64,000 nt of DNA. It comes from Gymnothorax reevesii. Lineage: Eukaryota > Chordata > Actinopteri > Anguilliformes > Muraenidae. The DNA lies in the NCBI GenBank assembly GCA_029721435.1, contig CM056584.1, forward strand, positions 12,682,239 to 12,746,238, given 5' to 3'. Under the pieces are notes generated by a model. The model was not told where the DNA came from. It saw nothing but the letters and a program-made list of their open reading frames with translations, and made no database searches. Shown one piece after another: positions 33,009-43,619 of the stretch; positions within the stretch are counted from its first letter, which is position 1, and every line of letters begins with the position of its first letter. The translations under genes and the position numbers were made by a program.

Positions 33009-33714
33009 CTTAGCTCTGCATTCATTGAAGATGTATTCCTCACTTCGACAGTAAATTCAGTGAGTCTGACTTGTCTGGAGCCAGAAATGGTGCACTGTGT
33101 TCTGCCAATAACCAACATGAACTCTTCCCAAGTAAAATAAACGGTGAAATCGAGAATCAAGGTATGGGGAATTTTAATTGAGAGCAGCTATCACCTGTAG
33201 GTTGAATGTACATTGAGAGCACAAGGGAGATGGCTGAGAAAGCGGTGTTTAGTGTGTCGATTCTTAGCTCTCGATGTTGTCCCAGATATAATGACTCCGG
33301 GGTCTTTGCCGGGGAATGGGATACCTTGGTTTATTTGAACACGACTCTCGTTAGACAGGTGCTTTGTTGATGCTCAGGGATGGACTCGTGCCCATTTGTA
33401 ACTTAGACTCAGGCGCCCTGCCATGTTTCCGCCGCAAATCTTGCCATGATATTCCCATATCTCTCCACGTGGAGGTGCCTGTAGGACAGGAGCGTCCCAT
33501 CTCATTTGAGAACGGCTGGTTATCTGTACTGAAGTCAAACATGAGTTTAATTTGTGTCATAAACTGAAACTGCACCCAGGTCAGGCTTTCGTATATAAGG
33601 TTTGGCATCTGAGCCGTGCAGCTGCAGTCTTTTGACATCTTACATTTGTAGTTCCAGTCAGCCTGTGGTGATATGTCAGAATGATTGTGCTGATATTCTT
33701 GTTTGTTGGGTAAA
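33009..33714. other. Unassigned sequence
   Basis: Frames of 67 and 152 codons overlap on opposite strands near 33351-33809. Neither resembles a known protein. Confidence 0.45.
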
Positions 33715-33892
33715 GTTAGGTGTTTTCCACTCTCCTGTGACCTCCCTGGCAGTTGGGGATTTTGCCTTTTGGACCTCTGGCAATGCAGGTTGCTAATAAC
33801 CCAACCCAACCTGACCCGTTACCTAACCTGACCTTGTCCCTTGACTCCACCTGCACCTTGTCCACAAAGGTAGCATTTGTAGAACTCGTGCT

Positions 33893-33990
33893 GCATCAGT
33901 CTTTGCTACCTTCGAGACATGAAGTTGTTCATCTCTAACTAAGTTGATTACCAAGTTAGTAACTAAGGTTTTGGGAAATGCACCCCTGGT
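33893..33990. repeat. Single arm of a palindromic DNA element
   Basis: gctaccttcgagacatgaag, then aagttgattaccaagttagt and ggttttgggaaatgcacccc resemble the end of a common fish hAT-like palindromic element that begins GGGTGCATTTCCC (from memory). The opposite arm is not evident. Confidence 0.5.
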
Positions 33991-34014
33991 TGTCAGTCAG
34001 TCTCCCAGTTTATC

Positions 34015-34039
34015 GCTCTCTCTCTCTCTCTCTCTCTCA
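34015..34039 (+). repeat. (CT)n microsatellite
   Basis: About 12 CT units. Confidence 0.95.
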
Positions 34040-34449
34040 GGGTCTATTCATGTCTGCGTGTACCTTTCTCTTATTCTATTCTTCAGCATCTGCCTTCTGC
34101 TTTTCCTGAACACAGCCAAGCTGCAGCGACCTGCTCCCATAGACTCTGGAGTAAGATGCCGTGGCCCATGTTTTCTCCGAAGCATGGGACCACGAGCTCT
34201 CGTTTCTAAAGCACGATGCAGTCGTGCCACCAATCTCTCACTACCTATGCCGTCGAAGGAATACACAGGCTGCATGGCCAGAGGTCCCAAAGGCAAAATC
34301 CCCAACAGCTAGGGAGATCACAGGAGAGTGTAAAACGCCTAACTCTACAATTATCTTGTGCAGCGACTTGCACTTGCCTTACCAAAAGTGGCTGCTAGGG
34401 GGGCAAAGAGACAAATATTGACTGGCTGAACCTCTTATTTTCCACCCAT

Positions 34450-34575
34450 AATTGTTGGCTGGCCAATGTGGACCTTTAGCTTTAGCCTTTAGTGGCCCTG
34501 CTGGGATTCGAACACCTGACCGCAGGGCTCCCAAGCGAAAATCTTACCTCTGAGCTACTCAGAGACCCAAACTTT
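34450..34575 (-). mobile_element. tRNA-derived SINE, minus strand
   Basis: On the minus strand an A box TAGCTCAGAGG (complement of 34547-34557) is followed at tRNA distance by a B-box-like TGTTCGAATCC (complement of 34504-34514). The 5' end reads gggtctctgagtagctcag and the tRNA-like part ends about cagggcca. A short tail continues to about 34450. It lacks a full cloverleaf and a recognisable anticodon stem, so it is a SINE head and not a tRNA gene. Confidence 0.85.
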
Positions 34576-35540
34576 ACATTTCTTTAAGAATTCCATCTAT
34601 TGTTGCGTCCCAGGACAGAGACCCTCTATCTCAGTATACGGTACACTAGCACCCCCCTGATCCTGCCCACCCTCAACCCCCTTCATTAACATCTTCTCTG
34701 AACAAGTCCCCCTTTCTGTGCTGAAGAGGGACCCTCTGTCTAACGGCCAGTGACTCCCAGGATAGGCCGCTCAGCACTGGGACACTTGGTTCACAAAGGG
34801 AGCTAAAGTGTGGAGTAAACTCGTTCAGAGGCCCGCAGACACAAGAGGCTTTTATTCGGCCTACAGGGTAGGGACACAAAGGGCCACTTTGTGTCGGCCT
34901 TCAGGGAACCCTGACAAAAGGACCAGGGGGCTTTTTTTAACAAGGAGAGGGGTCCTGGCCTGTAATTCTCCACCCGGTACCCCTCTATCACAGCAACCAC
35001 TCCCCCACGTCTTCGCTACCACGTGTGCGACGTGCGAACGAGCGGAGGAAGGGTTGGTGGGTCGCTTGTGTGGGGCGGATGACTGGAATAACTCACTTTA
35101 AAAGCGTAAGCTGAAATATGTGCAGGTGCAGCTTCGACTCGGGGGCTTGCTGAGGGATCTGAGTCAGTTACGTTTATTGCATTCCGACCTACAGCCTCTC
35201 CTAGGTGTGCATGAGCTCAGAATTTGACGTTTTTGACAAATTGTGCTGAAGGTGATGTATTAGATTCTCAGCACGGAACAGTTGCCTGCAGATGATGTCA
35301 GAGGAAGTGTGTCACTGTTATTGACTGTTGCCACAGACGGAGCCTGTTGTTACCTTACGTTTTAAGCGGCTTGTGTTTAACCCATTGAAAAGACGGCCTT
35401 GTGTGCATTGAAAGACTCCGTGGTTTTATAAAGCTTTTACTTCCTTTTACTTATGGCCTGTTTGTGTTTGTTGTTCTGCATGTCTGGTTTGATTTAGTCA
35501 GAGATTACGCTGTAGAACAGTGCTGCACGGGAACTGTCTG
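34576..35540. other. Unassigned sequence
   Basis: Overlapping frames on both strands at 34673-35101 show no family resemblance. No repeat recognised. Confidence 0.5.
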
Positions 35541-36609
35541 GGGACTCTGCTATAGTGCAGTGCTGTGGGCTCAGTGTCAGGTGACTGTGCTACAGCCCTA
35601 TGCTGTGGGCTCAGTGTCAGGTGACTGTGCTATAGCGCAGTGCTGTGGGCCCAGTGTCAGGTGAATGTGCTACAGCCCTATGCTGTGGGCTCAGTGTCAG
35701 GTGACTGTGCTATAGCGCAGTGCTGTGGGCCCAGTGTCAGGTGAATGTGCTATAGCGCAGTGCTGTGGGCCCAGTGTCAGGTGAATGTGCTATAGCGCAG
35801 TGCTGTGGGCCCAGTGTCAGGTGAATGTGCTATAGCGCAGTGCTGTGGGCGCAGTGTCAGGTGATTGTGCTATAGCCCTGTGCTGTGGGCTCAGTGTCAG
35901 GTGACTGTGCTATAGTGCAGTGCTGTGGGCCCAGTGTCAGGTGACTGTGCTATAGCCCTGTGCTGTGGGCGCAGTGTCAGGTGACTGTGCTATAGTGCAG
36001 TGCTGTGGGCCCAGTGTCAGGTGACTGTTCTATAGCCCTGTGCTGTGGGCTCAGTGTCAGGTGATTGTGCTATAGCCCTGTGCTGTGGCCTCAGTGTCAG
36101 GTGACTGTGCTATAGTGCAGTGCTGTGGGCTCAGTGTCAGGTGACTGTGCTATAGCCCTGTGCTGTGGCCTCAGTGTCAGGTGACTGTGCTATAGTGCAG
36201 TGCTGTGGGCTCAGTGTCAGGTGACTGTTCTATAGCCCTGTGCTGTGGGCTCAGTGTCAGGTGATTGTGCTATAGCCCTGTGCTGTGGCCTCAGTGTCAG
36301 GTGACTGTGTTATAGCCCTGTGCTGTGGCCTCAGTGTCAGGTGACTGTGCTATAGTGCAGTGCTGTGGGCCCAGTGTCAGGTGACTGTGCTATGGCCCTG
36401 TGCTGTGGGCTCAGTGTCAGGTGACTGTTCTATAGGCCTGTGCTGTGGGCTCAGTGTCAGGTGACTGTGCTATAGCCCTGTGCTGTGGGCTCAGTGTCAG
36501 GTGACTGTGCTATAGCCCTGTGCTGTGGGCTCAGTGTCAGGTGACTGTGCTATAGCCCTGTGCTGTGGGCTCAGTGTCAGGTGACTGTTTCAATAGCGCA
36601 GTGCTGTGG
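35541..36609 (+). repeat. Minisatellite, strict 40-bp unit, 27 copies
   Basis: Each unit is four decamers: gtgactgtgc, a variable decamer, tgctgtgggc, tcagtgtcag. The variable decamer takes two main forms, tatagtgcag/tatagcgcag (type A) and tatagccctg/tacagcccta (type B). No unit except the last shifts the register, where two extra bases appear (gtgactgtttcaatagcgca). The last decamer also varies (t/c/g before cagtgtcag). Because 40 is not a multiple of 3, open frames through it are accidental. Confidence 0.98.
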
Positions 36610-37468
36610 GAACTGTCAGATTATCAGAACTGTCTGACAGAGTCCATTTCAGACTTACGGGGTCTGTGCTCAGCCATCAGGTAAGTGACCCAGTTCAGGA
36701 ACAGAACATGCAGACCGCCCAATCGTACACAGACATGCTCACTCAGTGATGGTGTTTTATGTAGTTTTTGTGTGTGAACAGTTTTACACAAGGTCCCAGT
36801 CTCAGCAATATTGCCTTGTTGCTTCTTCTCACAATCAGACCACAGTCAAGACCACAAGCTAATAGATGCTCATCTTTACCTAGTGTTGGACCAACCAAAT
36901 ACAAGCTTATTATTCACTGCACAAGCACTGAAGCCCTGATAGGCTGACACAGGCACAGACTGGGAGCAACCCTCTGTAGTATCCGTTTAAATAATTTTCT
37001 CCAGTAGTGGGGAAAACATGGAGAAATGTTGTTGGGCGGTTTAGACTGGAGAAAACCTTCGCATTTAGTGTTGGATTGCATTACATTGCATTGCAATGTT
37101 TGCATTTGGCAGATTCTTGCATGTGCAGTGGCGTACTGCACAAAGTACGTTGGTTAGTTTAGAGGTGTGGAAAACCTTTGATGGAAGCAAATCCCCATGG
37201 GCCAGAAGGGAGAACAGTTTGCCCCATGACAGGCTCCTGCATTTGTGAGGGTAAGTGTATTTTCTCAGGTTAACGTGCAGTTCAGCCGGGTAGTGAGTCA
37301 TGCGTGCGGTTTACATACGAGCCGGCCACAACACACGAGCACGGCATTTAGCTGGAAGCTTCTCACTCAGCAGCCTTTCGTCACCAGCCAAATTAGGGGG
37401 TTTCATCGAGGGCAAGTGCCGAGAGCTGTTACAACCGTGACCGCACCCGATTTGAACAATTACAAGAT
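36610..37468. other. Unassigned sequence
   Basis: A short gcattacattgcattgcaat stretch near 37076-37098 resembles the start of a dispersed repeat. Otherwise nothing recognised. Confidence 0.5.
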
Positions 37469-37724
37469 GGGTTGGCATGCTACGGTCGCTTGAAGGGTTT
37501 AGCATACAACGGTAACTTGAAGGGTTCAGCATGCAACAGTACCATGAAGGGTTTAGTAATACACCTGTATTGCAAAGGGTGTAGCATACAATGGTAATTT
37601 GAAGGGTTTAGCATACGACTGCAATGTGATGGCTTTAGCATACAATAATAACATGAAGGATTTAATAGCATGCGGCAGTAATGTAATGGTTTAGCATTCA
37701 GTAGTAGCTCGAGGGGTTGAGTGT
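37469..37724 (+). repeat. Minisatellite, 27-29 bp unit, left block
   Basis: Unit gaagggtttagcatacaacg plus gtaactt, about nine diverged copies. The same unit resumes at 38107. Confidence 0.92.
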
Positions 37725-38106
37725 GGATGATGGAAGCTTTGCCCCCTCCCTCCTCCCCATCATTCTGTGTTTGTACCTGACAAATCCCACCTGTCCCCTC
37801 CCATTATTATCTTTTGAATGTCCCTCCAAGAATCCCTGTTGGTCATTCACTGGTTTTTCTCTCCATTTGTGTTTCTGTGTCCAATCAGTGCGAACTTAAC
37901 TGTAAAGACCAGCCCTCTTTGTTTCAGTTTAAACTTCTCAGAGCCCATTTTGGGGGTCTTTGTCCCTGGTGCCTGGAAAATAACCACAGACTTCAGCGGT
38001 TGTTTATTTTTTTTCTCTCTTTTTCTTTTTGTACAGTTACTTGCTCTTAATTTCACCCACACAGTAAATTTAATTAAACACTTTTGGCTTTAATTTCTCA
38101 GTTTGA
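37725..38106. other. Unrelated insert splitting a minisatellite
   Basis: This 382-bp pyrimidine-rich sequence interrupts a tandem array whose unit is the same on both sides. No inverted ends or target duplication were found. It contains a T/CT-rich run near 38008-38030. Confidence 0.6.
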
Positions 38107-38314
38107 CAACAGTAGCTTGAAGGGTTTAGTGTGGCATGAAAGGTTTAGCATACAATGGTACCGCGGCGGGTTTAGCATACTACAGTGGCAAGGTTTTTGC
38201 ATACAATGGTGGCGTGAAGGGATTGGCATGTAATGATACCGTGAAGGTTTTAGCATGCAACGGTGGCATAAAGGGTTTAGAATTTGGCGGTAGCATGAAG
38301 GGTGTAGCCCACGT
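38107..38314 (+). repeat. Minisatellite, 27-29 bp unit, right block
   Basis: About seven copies of gaagggtttagcatacaatg plus gtggcgt-like ends, the same family as 37469-37724. Confidence 0.92.
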
Positions 38315-38453
38315 GTTGCACCACTTGTGACTGATGCCATTTAGGCGAGGAAGCTGCATGCTGCTCCCCTCTTTGACGGCAGATCAACAGCTGGACTTCT
38401 CCAATCCTGCAGCCATGGCCTGCTGTGTACGTCTGTGTTTGTTCATTTACTCC

Positions 38454-38459
38454 ATCTCC

Positions 38460-38490
<31 letters not shown>

Positions 38491-38509
38491 TCTCTCTCGC
38501 TCTCGCTCT
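38454..38509 (+). repeat. (CT)n microsatellite
   Basis: CT units broken by single G steps (ctgtct, ctcgct). Confidence 0.95.
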
Positions 38510-38511
38510 GC

Positions 38512-38888
38512 AGCAGTCTGGAGAGGGCTGAAACGTGCGCTCCATCTGACGGGCTGTCCTTTACGACTCCACGCTTAAACAATGGACAGTTTGTCTCTAG
38601 GGCGGCGGGAACCGCGGGGGGTCGGCGGTGGGAGGGGTGCGGGGGTGGCCGAGGGCGGTCAGGGAGTGGGCAGTTCGGACAGAAAAACAAGAAACAAGCG
38701 GCCGTCTGATGGAGGATAGCTGCTGGCCCTTCCTGAGGAAAAAGGCACCTTTGTTCTGTGTGAGTGTGTGTCTGTGAGTGTGTGCGCGCGTGCATGTGTG
38801 TAAATTATTGAAAGTCTGGGAAAGTGTTTCTTGGCAGAAAAAAACTCTCTCCACATCGATCTCTTCCCAGCTCTTGATCTGCTTCGCT

Positions 38889-38930
<42 letters not shown>

Positions 38931-40009
38931 TATGTGAAATCAGGCTTTGTGTCCCTTACTGAAATATCTGAAATGCTCTTGATTTGTTTTCCTGGGCCTG
39001 ACCTTGTGGATGAATGAGCAGTTTGCAACCTCCTCATACGCAAGTCCTCCCCTCTCTGCGTCAGTGATGGGATCTCGATTTGGTCCTGTGGTTCATGGAA
39101 GCTCTCAGGCTTGAGGTGACGTCCGCATCTGATTCATGGTGATGTCAATAGGTGAACCCTGGCAGAATACAGATTGAATCGCTGGTATTTGCCCTTTGGC
39201 TATGTGTTGCTCTAGATAAGAGCTCATGTTATAACTGTAACGTTGCCTCCGTGGTAACGTTTTAATCCAGACGGTGAGCTACTTTTCACGCCAGCTATTA
39301 ATGTAGTGTACAGAGGTCATTATATAATCAACAATGAGTACCAGTTCCATAATCCCCACCAACATTGACAGGTTTTCAGGGACAGACAAATTAAGGCTGT
39401 CCCAAGTGGGCTTGACTATTTCCAGGTCAGTGCTTGCTTAGTTGTGTTTAGGTTTCTCCCAATGGAAGTGCTGCACTGAGACAGAATCAGTCCTTAATTA
39501 GGAGCGCTTAGGTGTAGCATGTCTGCCCCTAGTGGTGAAAGAGGGTACAGCAGCTGTGAATTAGGAGTGAAAGCGGCCATGACTGCTGGTCACAGCTGCT
39601 CTTCCTATTTATGTTGGCAGAGTGCCAAAGCCCTTGAACAGTGACACCCCCCCCCACACACACACACACTCCAAACGTCCTGTGGGGAGACACAGTTGTC
39701 TTTTTCTCTTGTTGTACATGGAAAGGGAGGGGTATTCCATTTGAACAGGGGCAGTTGGAGATTGTTTCCTGCGGAGAAATAAATCAGCAAGACCCTTCCC
39801 TGCTGGAGTGCTGGGGGTCGCCAGTGTGAGAGAATGCTCTCAGCCTGTCATCAGCCTGGCAACCCCGCTCCCATGCCAAGGAGAGCGTCTCCCTGTGGCT
39901 GGCACTCCAGTGAAGTGGGTGTCTGAGATTATGGACTCTGTTTAACTGCTGTGTTCAAACCCTTCGAATCACAGACCTGGACTACAGGATACTACACCAT
40001 CCTAACAAG
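38512..40009. other. Unassigned sequence
   Basis: G-rich at 38600-38670. Includes the TG tract noted separately and C/CA runs at 39645-39669. No gene seen. Confidence 0.5.
38891..38930 (+). repeat. (TG)n microsatellite
   Basis: About 19 TG units ending in gcgcg. Confidence 0.97.
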
Positions 40010-40261
40010 TCCTCTTATCACCCAATTACCTGACCCCCCTCTCTGTTGTCTCCTTGTTACCCCCCTCACCAGTTATTACCCAGGTAACCCCCCCCAGTTA
40101 TCACCAAATAACCCCCCTCTCTGTTATCAGCTATTACTCTACCCCCTCTGTTATCACCAAATGACCCCACCTTTTCCCGATTTATCACCCATTACAGCAC
40201 TCTTACCCACTTATCACCAGATTATACCCCCCCCCCCCCCCCCCCCCTCCCCCCCCCCCCG
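40010..40261 (+). repeat. C-rich minisatellite with C21-T-C12 run
   Basis: Degenerate units of about 25-35 bp like ccccctctctgttatcacca followed by aataac. The block ends in C21 T C12 (40227-40260). The minus strand is correspondingly G-run-rich. Confidence 0.85.
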
Positions 40262-40740
40262 GTGCCACTGTTTGACATCACTACCGAGCTATTATCTCAC
40301 AATTACTGCCTTCTAGATATTGTCCAATGATTCCACCCTCTGAAGCGATTCTATTTCCCCGTTTACCTCCCTCAGGCACTGCCTCCAGGACCTTCTTCAG
40401 GAAACACATGAAAACCCTGTGAAGCTGTAGAAATCTGTGAGATCTTTCAGAGTCATACGATGTCCGAATTCATGTCGTTTTTGGGCGTGTTGTTGAAGCA
40501 CAATGACCGGAACTGCATTCGTTGACAATATTATTTTTGTGGAAGTGATTGTCCTTAGTGTTTAAGAATTCGAAATTTATTTGTCCTTGTTTGAAAACAC
40601 TAGCCAGTAATTATATGCTTCTATTAGGCATCAATTTCTATAGTACATTTCTGACGACGAGCACTAGAATGCTTGATGTGTCAAATTATGACTTAAGATC
40701 TCGCAGTTGAAAACAACTGTGGAACAAGTGCGGGCAGGTT
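40262..40740. other. Unrelated insert between two C-rich blocks
   Basis: A unique-looking AT-rich sequence of 479 bp sits between two blocks of the same C-rich minisatellite. No terminal repeats were found. Confidence 0.55.
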
Positions 40741-40860
40741 TACTCTCCCCCTCACCACCCAGTTAACCCCCCCCCCCCCCCCCCCCACTGTCCTGTTATC
40801 ACCTACTGACCCTCAGTAACACCACTCTACTACCCTGTAGTCTCCCAGTAATTTTCCCTG
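40741..40860 (+). repeat. C-rich minisatellite, second block, with C20 run
   Basis: It repeats ccccctcaccacccagttaa, then C20 (40767-40786), then tgtcctgttatcacctactg, matching the units at 40010-40261. Confidence 0.8.
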
Positions 40861-42355
40861 TAAATGCCTCTCTGTCACTCTTGTCATCGCCGTGTCAGTC
40901 CTGAACACCCTTTAGCTTCCCGCTGTTGTTCACAGCTTTAGCGGGCGTTAGCGTGCGATGACTGATCGTTCCGTCGAATGCTGGCGCAGTACTTCTCGTC
41001 TAGCCATGTGATGCAGACATATTTTTTTTGACTGTTTTCGCATCCATGTTTTTGGTTTACGTGTTTTGCAACAGAAATGGCTTTACTCCTTCGATGGGTT
41101 GTGAGTTTTCTGGACTGAAGAAGAAAAGGCCTGGAGACTCAGCTCTTCTGCTCTCTATCCTCTCACCCCTTCCTTCCTATTTCTCTTCCTCGGTCTCAAA
41201 CCAGTGGGGTCTTGGATACTAGTATCACTTTCCTGATGCTTCTGCTGGATAAAAACTCGCATCTGTGTTTGGGAACTCAACAGCGGTGAGAGGGGCTCAG
41301 CCGTGACCCAGCGGGCAGTTGGGCTGCGGAGGAGAGAGCAGACAGGGGCTGAGTGGAGGACTCGCCCTTTCTGCTCATCTCTACCTGTTTGAGTTATGAG
41401 GCGTTTACCTGTAGCCTCCCTCTCCGTAGGAGGGAACTGCTTGGCTGTAGACCTCCATTTTCTGTCATTCGTACCTCTTATCCTCACTTCCTCTTATCCT
41501 CTCCCTCCCAGAGTTACACTGCTACCCTGTTATGGAGGGTTTATCCCCGGAAACATTGCATGCCTATCTTCTTATAGTCAACAACACACTCCCAAACACA
41601 CTGTTTCGGGAGGTGGTCCAGCTCTGATACTGTGGGGAGCTTTACGCGTTTTGATGAGAAGTAATTCTTCCAGTTTTGGCAATTGTCGTCTTCCCTGTTT
41701 ACTTACTCATTCACACAGAGCGTTGTTGTTGGGAAGAAGAGTGTAAAATTGTTGCGGTGTTCGCCACGCATTCTGATTGGCTGTGAGGTGCAGCCCCGAT
41801 GGTTCCTGAGGGTGCGACAACAGCCTCACCGCTATGGGCGGCAGTGAGTTCACATGCTTTTCCCTCTAGTTTTCATCTTTACTCTCCTATCAATATAGTT
41901 GGCCAACGGTAGTCGAATGTGCGCTCTGCGCAGTGCTCCATTCCTCTGTCCCTGGGCTACATGCTGTCACTATGCCCAGGAGGCGCATTCTTTGCTTCCG
42001 TGAAGGGACAGCGTGCTATCATAACGTGAAGATTACCTTGTGAAATGTGAATCTGTGTGATACCTGCAGTGAATGAAAATTCAGAAAAATTCCGGAGTGG
42101 CGACTTTGGCTGAATGAACAGCATAAAGAACCATAACGGGCAACTGTCTTGCCGAACAGCTTTCACATGGTCTCTGCTGCTCTCTAGTGGACACAGTTGT
42201 TCACATTTATCAACGTTCTCCTTGAGGATTTTTTTTTTTATCGTTGTACTCCTGGTTGCCACTAGAGGCTGACAGTGAATGTAGAAAGATTATATTCCTT
42301 CTCCCTGAAGATTTTGTAGAATGTGATATTAAAAATTATGCCATTCATCTTAAGG
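40861..42355. other. Unassigned sequence
   Basis: Frames of 110-116 codons overlap on both strands at 41155-41746 without family resemblance. No repeat recognised. Confidence 0.5.
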
Positions 42356-42556
42356 CAGTGGCTCCTATAAGCAAGTCCTCAAGGACCCCTGTCCTGCAGA
42401 TTTAAGGCCCAATGCACCTTTATGCACACCCTGTTCAGGTAGATCTTTTTCAACCAATCAGCATGAAGCCCGTAAATGGATCAGGTGTGAAAGAGTTGAC
42501 CTGGAGCAAAAACCTGCAGGGCAGGGGGTCCATGAGGACTGGGTTGGGAACCTCTG
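42356..42556. mobile_element. hAT-type MITE, 201 bp
   Basis: The left end is cagtggctcc and the right end, on the minus strand, is cagaggttcc, matching the CAGNGGTTCC ends of hAT elements. Arms share gtcctcaaggacccctgtcc / gtcctcatggaccccctgcc and ctgcag. Flanking 8-mers tcttaagg (42348-42355) and ccttcagg (42557-42564) agree at 6 of 8, fitting a decayed 8-bp duplication. The interior, with aggtgtgaaagagttgacct, is typical of this widespread vertebrate MITE (from memory). Confidence 0.9.
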
Positions 42557-42848
42557 CCTTCAGGTTATGTGAACCTGCATATTGAAGAAAGTATTTAAGT
42601 TGCTCATCGGTCCAGTCCAAGTGACTCAAAATTTCATTCTGGAGTAAACAAAGTACTTGCTGTCAAAACACCCAGGACTTGAGAGGTGTGGTAGTGAGTG
42701 AAATTTAATGAGTCAGTTTTCTCTTTGGCGACGGCTTTTCCCCAAACCGTTGGGGCGAATTGTAAGTTTTCAGTTTCATTCTCAGCCAATGAAATGCATG
42801 GAATATTTCGCCAGCGACATCTTTTGATTAAACTTTTTGGCGCCTCAT

Positions 42849-43016
42849 GAAGACGGTTGGGGTGATAAGACCACCCTTCCCCCGTTCCACCAACGGCTGT
42901 GTGAATAAGACAACCTTCCCCCCTGTTCCACCAACGGCTGAGTGAATAAGACAACCTTCCCGCCTGTTCCTCTAACGGTTGGGGGAATAAGAGCAACCTT
43001 CCCCTCCTGTAGCCAC
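42849..43016 (+). repeat. Minisatellite, about 42-bp unit, four copies
   Basis: Unit aacggctgagtgaataagac, then aaccttcccgcctgttcc and acc, repeated four times with small differences. Confidence 0.9.
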
Positions 43017-43330
43017 TCCTGTTTCTCTTTATGGCTCAACAAAAAATATTAAAGGAGAAGGCAAAGTATATTTCAGCAGAAAGTAGAATACTTGAAGTGT
43101 CTAAAATGCATAGTTATACATTTTAATGTGGTAACGATCCTGTGCGACGTATTTTAAAACCGGCGAGTCTTAAAATTGGCATCAATATCAGGGGGCAGAC
43201 ATTTTTACTTGGGGAATCAAAGGCTGCGTTCGGAATGCACTCTTGTCCACTCGCTCACTCACTCTCTTCATATTGTTTTCAATGTAGAATATACACCACA
43301 CAGTGCCCTATATAGTTGATGAGTGTACAC

Positions 43331-43619
43331 CCTCTTAAGACCTGAGCTCTTGTTCGATATGCATTTTCATTTCTCTTTGCTATTTGGGCTTATTGGAACC
43401 TGATGAGTATAAAAACTAAGTATCATCTTTTGACATGATGTAGTTGATTTTGACTAAATGAATGGTTTCTGTTGTGTGTTTTTCCCTTCTGACACCTCTA
43501 GATGGCAGTGTAAGAGTCTACACATTTGGTCATAAGGCCTCAGTTAAGCAGAATTAAATGCAGTGACAATATAACCCAAAATGTGATGTCCTCGTATGAG
43601 GACACCAGGTCTTAAGAGG
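43331..43619. mobile_element. Nested MITE with CCTCTTAAGACCTG ends
   Basis: The 14-bp termini cctcttaagacctg (43331-43344) and caggtcttaagagg (43606-43619) are perfect reverse complements. The right edge is followed by TTAA; the left flank is not TTAA, so the duplication is not intact. The right part holds a near-palindrome gtcctcgtatgaggac at 43589-43604. It lies inside the larger inverted-arm element. No coding capacity. Confidence 0.88.
43495..43508 (+). promoter_or_regulatory. CTCF-like motif inside a MITE
   Basis: CCTCTAGATGGCAG fits the CTCF core CCNCTAGNNGGCAG. It sits within the nested MITE, so other copies of that MITE might carry it. Motif match only. Confidence 0.45.

Larger units (their letters stand above)
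33715..34343. repeat. Foldback structure with about 75-bp inverted arms
   Basis: The left arm (33715-33790) and right arm (34269-34343) are reverse complements at roughly 85 percent by eye. Shared blocks are cactctcctgtga, ctccct, gttggggattttgcctt and gacctctggc. The loop of about 480 bp contains another repeat fragment and a CT microsatellite. It could be the ends of a non-autonomous DNA element or two opposed copies of one short repeat. Confidence 0.75.

Noticed and set aside
34481..34560. Functional tRNA gene
   Set aside because: A and B boxes are present, but the stems and anticodon loop do not form a proper cloverleaf and a SINE tail follows.
35401..35664. 87-codon frame entering the 40-bp array
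   Set aside because: The unit length is not a multiple of three and stops appear as soon as the frame cycles.
35541..36609. CRISPR array
   Set aside because: Units are contiguous 40-bp tandem copies without distinct spacers, in a eukaryotic genome.
42634..43042. Repetitive protein frames over the 42-bp minisatellite
   Set aside because: 42 is a multiple of 3, so frames stay open by periodicity alone; they resemble nothing known.
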